Of a stretch of 64,000 nucleotides of DNA, positions 57,785 to 64,000 are shown in pieces. Location: the NCBI GenBank assembly GCA_050183765.1, contig JBFXAZ010000006.1, positions 1 through 64,000 on the forward strand, in the 5' to 3' direction. Both the position numbers and the translations under genes were made by a program. Under the pieces are notes generated by a model. That model saw only the letters and a list, made by a program, of their open reading frames with translations, was not told where the DNA came from and ran no database searches. The first letter of the stretch is position 1. The number at the start of each line of letters is the position of its first letter. Source of the stretch: JAFAZJ01 sp050183765. GTDB taxonomy: Bacteria; Pseudomonadota; Alphaproteobacteria; Reyranellales; Reyranellaceae.

Positions 57785-58839
57785 CAGAAGAAGCTCGCCG
57801 CTTCCATGCCCGACAGGCGCAGCGCCGGCACCAGGCTGGGCTTCTGACGCGGCGGCAGGCCGCGCACCGCGTCGGCGATCGCCTTGATGTGCGCCGGCGT
57901 GGTGCCGCAGCAGCCGCCGACCACATTGATCCAGCCGGCTTCGGCCCATTTGCGCACCAGCTTGGCGGTGAGCTCGGGCGGCTCGTCATAGGCGCCCATG
58001 TCGTTGGGCAGGCCGGCATTGGGATAGACGCAGACCAGGCTGTCGACGCGGCCGTTCATGTCGGCGACATAGGGCTGCAGCTCGGTGGCGCCAAAGCTGC
58101 AGTTCAGCCCCATGGTCAGTGGCCGCACGTGGCGGATCGAATGCCAGAAGGCTTCGACGGTCTGGCCCGAGAGGTTGCGGCCGGCGAGGTCGGTCAGGGT
58201 CATCGACACCATGACCGGCAGCTCTTCGCCGCGTGCCTCGGCGGCTTCGTCGGCGGCGACCAGGGCTGCCTTGGCGTTGAGCGTGTCGAAGACCGTCTCG
58301 ACCAGGATGAAATCGACGCCGCCGTCGAGCAATCCGTCGATCTGCTCGCGGTAGATGCCCTTGACCTCGTCGAAGCTCACGGCACGGTAACCTGGGTCGT
58401 TGACGTTGGGCGAGACCGACAGCGTCTTGTTGGTCGGCCCCAGCGCGCCCACCACGAAGCGCGGCTTGTCGGGGTCCTTCGCCGTCCAGCGATCGGCATG
58501 CTCGCGCGTGATCTTCGCGGCGGCGATGTTGATCTCGCGCGCCATGGTCTGGATGCCGTAGTCGCTGAGGCTGATGGCGTTGGCGTTGAAGGTGTTGGTG
58601 GCGACGATGTCGGCGCCGGCGGCGAGATAGGCGTCGCAGATCTCGCCGACGATCTCCGGCCGCGTCACGTTCAAGAGGTCGTTGTCGCCCTTCTGGTCGT
58701 GGTTGAAGCTGCGGCCACCGCGGAATCCTTCCTCGTCGAGCTTGTAGCCCTGGATCATCGAGCCATAGGGGCCGTCCTTCACCAGGATGCGCTCCTGCGC
58801 CAGGCGCAGCAGGAGGTCGGCCTTTTCATTGCGGGTCAT
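57784..58839 (-). CDS. metH: homocysteine S-methyltransferase part of split MetH
   Basis: 351 residues, the N-terminal MetH module alone. Conserved blocks: ILVKDGPYGSMIQ, ATNTFNANAISLSDYG, and the zinc-binding cysteines in GLNCSFGATELQPY and VGGCCGTTPAHI. It binds homocysteine and must dock with the B12 protein encoded next. In many bacteria one long gene encodes both; several alphaproteobacteria have this split. It lies downstream of metF in the operon, with repeat B copy 3 between them. Confidence 0.95.
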
Positions 58840-58857
58840 GGTTGGATATCCCAGGTG

Positions 58858-58956
58858 TCGTCCTGAGCGCAGCGAAGGACCTCGCGGTCGTGCGCACGGA
58901 CACGATGGATCGATGTGGCCGCCATACCGCCAGGTCCTTCGCTGCGCTCATGACGA
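58858..58956. repeat. palindromic repeat, family B, copy 3
   Basis: Left arm gtcgtcctgagcgcagcgaa then ggacctcgcgg; right arm ggtccttcgctgcgctcatg then acgac, where other copies have cagg. It fills the 108-base gap between metF and metH within the operon, and its right arm contains the last codons and stop of metF. Confidence 0.85.
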
Positions 58957-59877
58957 CGCCGTGCGGGCCGGCCGAACGCCCAGCAGTTTGCAGATGGCGA
59001 AGGTCAGGTCGGCGGGGTTAAGGGTGTAGAAGTGGAAGGCGCCGACGCCCTCGCTCTCGAGGCGGCGGCACAGGTCGCCGGCGACGGTGGCGGCGATCAT
59101 GCGGCGGGTCTCGATATCGTTGTCGAGGCCGTCGAACATCTCGGCCATCCAGCCCGGCACCTTGGCGCCACACAGCCCGGCGATGCGGTTGAGCTGGGTG
59201 AAGTTGCTCACCGGCATGATGCCCGGCACGATCGGCGCGTCGATGCCCATCGCCCGGGCCCGGTCGCGGAAGCGCAGGAAATCGTCGGCCTCGAAGAAGA
59301 ACTGGGTGATGGCGCGATCGGCGCCGGCGTCGATCTTGCGCTTGAGGTTCAGCAGGTCGGCGGCGCTGTCGGCCGAGTCGGGATGCTTCTCGGGATAGGC
59401 CGCGACGCTGATCTGGAAATCACCGATCCGCTTCAGGCCGGCCACGAGTTCGGCGGCATTGGCGTAACCGCCGGGATGCGGCGTGTACTTGCCGCCCATG
59501 CCCGAGGGCGGATCGCCGCGCAGGGCGACGATGTGGCGGATGCCGGCGCTCCAGTAGTCGCGCGCGACCTCGTCGATCTCCTCCTTCGACGCGCCGACGC
59601 AGGTCAGGTGCGCGGCCGGATCGACGCCGGTCTCGCGCTTGATGCGCACCACGGTCTCGTGGGTGCGCTGGCGCGTCGAGCCGCCGGCGCCGTAGGTGAC
59701 GGAGAAGAAGGCGGGCTTCAGCGGCGCGAGGCGCTGCACCGACTCCCACAGGGTCTGCGCCATCGCCTCGGTCTTGGGCGGGAAGAACTCGAAAGAGACG
59801 GCGAGCTTGCGCGGCGCGCGGGCCGGGAACTCGCCGACGGGCGCGGCATGGCTGAGCGGGCCGGTGTCGGGGCTCAT
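58948..59877 (-). CDS. metF: 5,10-methylenetetrahydrofolate reductase
   Basis: 309 residues, FAD-binding TIM barrel. Typical blocks: SFEFFPPKTEAMAQTLWE, FSVTYGAGGSTRQRT, HIVALRGDPPSGMGG, SVAAYPEKHPDS and ITQFFFEADDFLRF. It makes the 5-methyl-THF used by MetH. The gene overlaps the ArsR-methyltransferase gene upstream by four bases. The last residues (ASS) and the TGA lie inside repeat B, so the original C-terminus may have been altered. Confidence 0.96.
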   Translation of the reverse strand: MSPDTGPLSHAAPVGEFPARAPRKLAVSFEFFPPKTEAMAQTLWESVQRLAPLKPAFFSVTYGAGGSTRQRTHETVVRIKRETGVDPAAHLTCVGASKEEIDEVARDYWSAGIRHIVALRGDPPSGMGGKYTPHPGGYANAAELVAGLKRIGDFQISVAAYPEKHPDSADSAADLLNLKRKIDAGADRAITQFFFEADDFLRFRDRARAMGIDAPIVPGIMPVSNFTQLNRIAGLCGAKVPGWMAEMFDGLDNDIETRRMIAATVAGDLCRRLESEGVGAFHFYTLNPADLTFAICKLLGVRPARTASS

Positions 59878-60842
59878 CGCGAGGTCTCCTGCAGCGGCGT
59901 GCCGGTGCTGGCGGGCACGACGGCGTCGTCCGCGTTGGGCTTGGTGGCGCGCCAGATGCCGACCATCAGGCGCTTGCCCGGCAGGTGCAGCGGCGGTGCG
60001 GCCTCGAGGCCGGCGGCGGCGAGCCAGCCCGCGACCTGGTTGTCGGCGAAGCCGAGATGGACGTGGGCGTGCTCGCGGCGCAGCTCGACCAGATCGTGCG
60101 GCGCGAAGTCGACGATCAGCGCCGTGCCGCCGGGCACCAGCACGCGCGCGGCCTCGCGCAGCACGGCGGCCGGGTCCTCGGCGTAGTGCAGCACCTGGTG
60201 GATCGACACCACGTCGAGCGACATCGAGGGGAAGGGCAGCGCATACATGTCGGCCTGGCGGATCTCGACATTGCCCAGGCCGGCGCGCGCCAAGTTGGTG
60301 CGCGCCACCGCCAGCATCTCGCGCGACTGGTCGATGCCGGTGGCGCGCTCGGCGTGGCGCGCCAGCACCTCGAGGATGCGGCCGGTGCCGGTACCGATGT
60401 CGAGCAGCGAGCCTGCGTCGTCGGGCAGCAGTTTGACCAGCGCCTTCTCGATCTCGGCGTCGTCGATGTGCAGGGCGCGCAGCTGGTCCCAGCGCTCGGC
60501 GTTGGTGCGGAAATAGGCGATGGCGCGGTTCTCGCGCCGGCGGCGCAGGTCCTCCAGCCGGGCAAGGTCGCCCTCGGCGCCCAGCTTGGCGACGATCGCC
60601 TCGACCACCGGGGCGAGCTCAGGATGGCGCGCCAGCCGGAAATAGGCCCACTGGCCCTCGCGGAAGCGCTCGAGCAGGCCGGCCTCGACCATCAGCTTGA
60701 GGTGCCGCGACACCCGGGGCTGGCTCTGACCGAGGATATCGACGAACTCGCTGACCGTGAGCTGGTCGCGCGCCGCCAGCGCCAGGATGCGCAGCCGGGT
60801 ATCCTCGGCCGCCGCCTTGAGAAGCAGAAGAAGGTCTTCCAT
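59874..60842 (-). CDS. ArsR-family regulator fused to a SAM-dependent methyltransferase
   Basis: 322 residues. The N-terminal 100 are an ArsR winged helix (AAAEDTRLRILALAARDQLT, VSRHLKLMVEAGLLERFREG). The C-terminal 200 are a class I methyltransferase with LLDIGTGTGRILEVLARHA and DMYALPFPSMSLDVVSIHQV. It is the first gene of the metF-metH operon. The SAM-binding domain could sense SAM or S-adenosylhomocysteine, in line with SahR-type control of methionine genes described in proteobacteria; this is inference. Whether the methyltransferase is active is unknown. It overlaps metF by four bases. Confidence 0.9.
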   Translation of the reverse strand: MEDLLLLLKAAAEDTRLRILALAARDQLTVSEFVDILGQSQPRVSRHLKLMVEAGLLERFREGQWAYFRLARHPELAPVVEAIVAKLGAEGDLARLEDLRRRRENRAIAYFRTNAERWDQLRALHIDDAEIEKALVKLLPDDAGSLLDIGTGTGRILEVLARHAERATGIDQSREMLAVARTNLARAGLGNVEIRQADMYALPFPSMSLDVVSIHQVLHYAEDPAAVLREAARVLVPGGTALIVDFAPHDLVELRREHAHVHLGFADNQVAGWLAAAGLEAAPPLHLPGKRLMVGIWRATKPNADDAVVPASTGTPLQETSR

Positions 60843-60878
60843 ATCACGCGTATAAAGATATGCTTATATATCAGTCAA
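60843..60878 (-). promoter_or_regulatory. promoter and candidate ArsR operator of the methionine operon
   Basis: On the minus strand, TTGACT (60878-60873) and TTATAC (60855-60850) are exactly 17 bases apart, a near-consensus sigma-70 promoter. The spacer holds the inverted repeat GATAT-N6-ATATC (60857-60872), and a further ATATC lies at 60841-60845. A regulator bound there would block polymerase. The start codon is at 60842, only seven bases past the -10 element, so the RNA should begin at or next to the ATG. Confidence 0.7.
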
Positions 60879-60998
60879 TCGAGATTCTCTAATGTCGCAA
60901 GAAAGCCGCCCTTTTTGCCGTTGTTAAACGAGCGTGCGCGCAAGCATACTGCGGCTCCCCTCCGGGCCCTCGGGACAGGCGAGCAGGTCGTATTGATA

Positions 60999-61790
60999 AT
61001 GATCAGGTTTCTATTGTCCCGCGTCCGGTTCGGGCTCGCCATTATGGCGCTGGCCGCCTCGACCGGCCTTGCCGGCTGCGCCGCCCAGGAACCGGGCGAG
61101 CCGTGGGACCCACTGGAGGTCCCCAACCGTTTCATTTTCGCCATCAACCGCACCATCGACATGTTCGTCGTGCGCCCGATCGCCGTGACCTACAAGTTCT
61201 GGGTGCCCGAGCCGATCCAGCGCGGCGTCACCAACGTCGTGCAGAACCTCGGCGAGCCGGTGACGGCGATCAACGAAGTGGCGCAGGGCGAGCCCTCGCG
61301 CGCGGCGCAGACCGTTGCCCGCTTCCTGGTCAACAGCACCATCGGCATCCTCGGTATCTTCGACGTCGCCAAGGAGTTCGGCATCCCGCCGACCAAGGAG
61401 GATTTCGGACAGACCATCGCCGTCTGGGCCAAGGCGCCGCCCGAGGATGGCGGGCCCTACCTCGTGCTGCCGCTGATCGGACCGTCCAACGCCCGCGACG
61501 CGGTCGGCCTGCTGGCCGACTATGTCGTCGATCCATTCCGCATCCTTACGTGGCAGCTCGACGTTGAGTATTTGATGTACGCGCGCGCCGGCGTCACCCT
61601 GGTCGATGCCCGCTCGCGCACCATGCAGGCACTGGACGATATCGAGAAGAACTCGTTGGACTACTACTCGGCGCTGCGCAGCGCCTATACGCAGAGGCGC
61701 GTGGCCGAAATCCGGCAAAAGGGCCCTCCCCAGACCGCGTCGATCGCGCTGGTCGCCTCGGGACGGCCGGAGCTGGGCTTCGCGCGCTGA
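60999..61790 (+). CDS. mlaA: phospholipid-retrograde-transport lipoprotein MlaA
   Basis: 263 residues. Lipoprotein signal (MIRFLLSRVRFGLAIMALAA ... GLAGCAA), then the MlaA/VacJ fold: DPLEVPNRFIFAINRTIDMF, NVVQNLGEPVTAINEVAQGE, ILGIFDVAKEFGIPPTKEDF and GGPYLVLPLIGPSNARDAVG. It sits in the outer membrane and removes misplaced phospholipids, passing them to MlaC. ATG at 60999 has no strong ribosome-binding site. mlaC follows 22 bases later. Confidence 0.95.
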   Translation: MIRFLLSRVRFGLAIMALAASTGLAGCAAQEPGEPWDPLEVPNRFIFAINRTIDMFVVRPIAVTYKFWVPEPIQRGVTNVVQNLGEPVTAINEVAQGEPSRAAQTVARFLVNSTIGILGIFDVAKEFGIPPTKEDFGQTIAVWAKAPPEDGGPYLVLPLIGPSNARDAVGLLADYVVDPFRILTWQLDVEYLMYARAGVTLVDARSRTMQALDDIEKNSLDYYSALRSAYTQRRVAEIRQKGPPQTASIALVASGRPELGFAR

Positions 61791-61812
61791 CGCATCATCG
61801 ATGGAGGCAGAT

Positions 61813-62394
61813 GTGGCGACGATTCGTCGTTGGCTCGTGACGTGCGTGGCCGCTTCGGCGGTGGCGTTTTTCTCGCTGGCGGGCGCCGCCGCCCAGGACG
61901 CCGCGCAGGTCGTCGAGAGCATGGCCAGCCAGATCCTGGCCACGGTCAAGGCCGGCGCCTCGGACGCCGAGCGCGAGCAGCAGATGACCCGGCTGTTCAA
62001 GGCCAATTTCGACATCGCCGCCATCGGCCAGATGGTGCTCGGCCGGCACTGGAACAGCGCCACGCCCGATCAGCGCCAGAAGTTCATGGACGCCTTCGAG
62101 AAGGCCGAGATCCGCGCCTATTCGGGCCGCTTCAGGAACTACCAGGGCCAGACCCTGAAGGTCGGCAAGGTGACGCCCAACGGTACCTCGCAGTCCGTCG
62201 ACTCGCAGCTGACGCAGCCGGGCGGCGGCCAGCCGATCCGCATCGTCTGGGAGATCGCGCGCGGCAAGGTGATCGACATCCAGGTCGAGGGCGTCAGCAT
62301 GGGCATGACGCGTCGCTCCGACTTCAATTCGTACATCAGCCGCAACGGCCTCGACGCGTTGATCGCCGAGCTGCAGCGCCGCGGCGGAGGCTGA
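61813..62394 (+). CDS. mlaC: phospholipid-binding protein MlaC
   Basis: 193 residues. Signal peptide (RRWLVTCVAASAVAFFSLAG ... AAAQ), then the MlaC domain with LFKANFDIAAIGQMVLGRHW, FEKAEIRAYSGRFRNYQG and the C-terminal RSDFNSYISRNGLDALIAEL. It carries phospholipid across the periplasm between MlaA and the MlaFEDB complex. I chose GTG at 61813 because GGAGG stands five bases before it; the in-frame ATG at 61801 overlaps that ribosome-binding site and has none of its own. Confidence 0.9.
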   Translation: MATIRRWLVTCVAASAVAFFSLAGAAAQDAAQVVESMASQILATVKAGASDAEREQQMTRLFKANFDIAAIGQMVLGRHWNSATPDQRQKFMDAFEKAEIRAYSGRFRNYQGQTLKVGKVTPNGTSQSVDSQLTQPGGGQPIRIVWEIARGKVIDIQVEGVSMGMTRRSDFNSYISRNGLDALIAELQRRGGG

Positions 62395-62542
62395 GCGCAC
62401 GGGCTCGCGTGAACGGGCTCGCGTGAATGGGATTGCTGCGAGCGGCGCTAAAACTCATGTGAGCGCGCCTTGCGCAAGGTCGCGCGCGCAGCGACAGTCT
62501 GCGCCAAGAACCCGGCCGGTGTAGCCACGGGAGGGCATGCGA

Positions 62543-63343
62543 ATGGACAGCAACGTCGTCGCCAGGGTCGCCGCGGTCGACCCCATCTGGACCGAGATCC
62601 GCGAGGCCGCGCACGACCTCGCGCGTGCCGAGCCGGCGCTGGCCAGCCTGCTGCACGCCACGATCCTCAGCCAGTCGCGCTTCGAGAGCGCGCTCAGCTA
62701 TCACCTCGCGCGCATGCTGGCGACCAGCGAGACGCCGGCCATGCTGATCCGCCAGACGCTCGACGAGGCGATCGCCGGCGATCCGGAGATCGGCGTCGCC
62801 GCCCGCGCCGACATCGTCGCCGTCTACGAGCGCGATCCCGCCTGCCGCTCGCGGCTCGATCCCTTCCTGTGGTTCAAGGGCTTCCACGCGCTGCAGACCC
62901 ATCGCGTGGCACATTGGCTGCTGGGCCGCGGCCGGCGCGGCATGGCGATGTTCCTGCAGAGCCGCTCGAGCTCGATCTTCGGCGTCGACATCAATCCGGC
63001 CGCGCGCATCGGCAAGGGCATCATGATCGACCACGCCACCGGCGTGGTGATCGGCGAGACCGCGGTGGTCGAGGACGGCGTGTCGATGCTGCAGGGCGTG
63101 ACGCTCGGCGGCACCGGCAAGGAAACCGGCGATCGTCATCCCAAGATCCGCAGGGGCGTGCTGATCGGCGCCGGCGCCAAGGTGCTGGGCAACATCGAGG
63201 TCGGCGCGCGCGCCAAGGTCGCCTCGGGCAGCGTCGTGCTGCACGCCGTGCCGGCCGGCTGCACCGTCGCCGGCGTGCCGGCCAAGGTCGTCGGCTGCGT
63301 CGACTGCGAGGAGCCGGCATTGGAGATGGATCAGCGCATCTGA
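62543..63343 (+). CDS. cysE: serine O-acetyltransferase
   Basis: 266 residues. The N-terminal helical domain (PIWTEIREAAHDLARAEPAL) is followed by the left-handed beta-helix with hexapeptide repeats: VDINPAARIGKGIMIDHATG, VIGETAVVEDGVSMLQGVTL and GGTGKETGDRHPKIRRGVLI. It makes O-acetylserine for cysteine synthesis. ATG at 62543 lies seven bases after GGGAGGG; the in-frame ATG at 62537 is too close to it. The 148 bases upstream contain the direct repeat gggctcgcgtgaa. Confidence 0.95.
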   Translation: MDSNVVARVAAVDPIWTEIREAAHDLARAEPALASLLHATILSQSRFESALSYHLARMLATSETPAMLIRQTLDEAIAGDPEIGVAARADIVAVYERDPACRSRLDPFLWFKGFHALQTHRVAHWLLGRGRRGMAMFLQSRSSSIFGVDINPAARIGKGIMIDHATGVVIGETAVVEDGVSMLQGVTLGGTGKETGDRHPKIRRGVLIGAGAKVLGNIEVGARAKVASGSVVLHAVPAGCTVAGVPAKVVGCVDCEEPALEMDQRI

Positions 63344-63400
63344 CCGGCGTCGCCGCCGGGATTCACATCGTCGGCGGTTTCGGGTAGTCTGCGCGCCAAT

Positions 63401-64000
63401 ATGAACGCGCATCGCTCCCCCTCGCGATCGTCGCTGTTCATCCCCGCGAAGCGGGTCCTCGTCGCGCTGGCCCTGGCAATGGTGGCCGCCTGCGATTCGA
63501 CCTACAGCGGGCGTGAAGGCACGATCGAATATCCCGGTTCGGGCGCCAGCCCCAACGCCGTGGCGGTCTATGTCACCAGGCAAGGCGACACGCTCGACGC
63601 CATCGCGTCGCGCTTCGCCGTGCCGCGCGAGACCATCATCGAGCGCAACGGCCTGAAGAGCCCCTACAAGCTGCGGCCCGGCACCAACCTCGCGCTGCCC
63701 AACGCGCGCGTCGTCGCGATGGCGGCACCGCGCCCCGGGGCGCCGCCCCCGCCGCCGCCGGAGCCGCCGCCGCTGCCCGGCGCCGCGGCCCCGACGGGCG
63801 GCGGGCGCGTCGAATCCAGCGCCCTGCCGCCGCCTGCGGGCACGCCGACGCCGCCGACCTCGGCCGCACCGGCAGCCCCGTCGCCTGCCACGGCAGCGCC
63901 GCCGCCGCGCATGGCGCCGCCGGCGTCGACCGCATTGCCCACCGCGACGTCGCGCTTCGCCTGGCCGCTGCAGGGCCGCATCTCGTCCGGCTTCGGCCCG
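63401..64000 (+). CDS. LysM/M23-domain lipoprotein, NlpD-like (partial, runs off the end)
   Basis: 200 codons are present. Lipoprotein signal ending MVAACD, a LysM domain at about 47-90 (YVTRQGDTLDAIASRFAVPR, IIERNGLKSPYKL), a Pro/Ala-rich linker, then FAWPLQGRISSGFGP, the first strand of an M23 (LytM) peptidase domain that continues outside the window. Proteins with this layout (NlpD) bind peptidoglycan and activate amidases during cell separation. Whether the metal ligands are kept cannot be seen here. Confidence 0.88.
   Translation, partial: MNAHRSPSRSSLFIPAKRVLVALALAMVAACDSTYSGREGTIEYPGSGASPNAVAVYVTRQGDTLDAIASRFAVPRETIIERNGLKSPYKLRPGTNLALPNARVVAMAAPRPGAPPPPPPEPPPLPGAAAPTGGGRVESSALPPPAGTPTPPTSAAPAAPSPATAAPPPRMAPPASTALPTATSRFAWPLQGRISSGFGP

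Noticed and set aside
60843..60998. SAM or cobalamin riboswitch before the methionine operon
   Set aside because: The promoter lies within 40 bases of the start codon, leaving no leader for an aptamer.

Overview
The window is high-GC chromosomal DNA from an alphaproteobacterium. The evidence is an almost complete dcw (division and cell wall) cluster in the alphaproteobacterial order, a cobalamin-dependent methionine synthase split into two genes, a DUF1127 protein, an MlaA/MlaC pair and a DUF2783 protein downstream of a flavin hydroxylase. The accessory genes recall soil Rhodospirillales/Reyranella-like organisms, but the genus is only a guess.

Layout. 1-2934: two tandem secreted leucine-rich-repeat proteins and an extradiol-dioxygenase-like VOC protein, all on the minus strand. 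3141-3591: a small glycine-zipper lipoprotein and a strongly structured, terminator-ended stretch. 3816-27717: the dcw block mraZ-rsmH-ftsL-ftsI-murE-murF-mraY-murD-ftsW-murG-murC-murB-ddl-ftsQ-ftsA-ftsZ, then bamD-recN-ligA, nearly all joined by 1-13 base overlaps. A three-repeat MraZ operator lies on the promoter side of mraZ. No lpxC lies between ftsZ and bamD. 27958-36971: single genes (sterol-desaturase-like hydroxylase, D-2-hydroxyacid dehydrogenase, aminopeptidase P, DUF1127 protein, prmA, a nucleotidyltransferase-like pair, and a UvrD/PcrA helicase).

36984-40100 is a decaying duplication. An internal piece of the helicase gene and the neighbouring lprI-like gene exist twice. The lprI copy next to the intact helicase is broken; the copy next to the truncated helicase is intact. 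Fragments resembling a penicillin-acylase C-terminus and a GH3 N-terminus are embedded in it. 40333-42438 holds two tandem HtrA-like proteins that both lack the whole Ser-His-Asp triad, flanked by two copies of a long palindromic repeat.

42631-55134 is a mosaic of metabolic genes: an MBL-fold protein with an altered metal motif, an FAD hydroxylase, two hotdog thioesterases, an AAC(3)-like enzyme, an alpha/beta hydrolase, MmgE/PrpD, small membrane and lipoproteins, an MDR oxidoreductase, a Nudix hydrolase, an AEC transporter and a higBA toxin-antitoxin pair. 55142-60842 is a minus-strand methionine operon: an ArsR-methyltransferase fusion, metF, and split metH. Its promoter sits so close to the first start codon that the mRNA is probably leaderless. 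60999-64000: mlaA, mlaC, cysE and the start of a LysM/M23 lipoprotein.

Palindromic repeats of at least three families are scattered between genes. One family supplies the stop codon of two unrelated genes. The window contains no transposase, integrase, CRISPR array, rRNA or recognisable tRNA.
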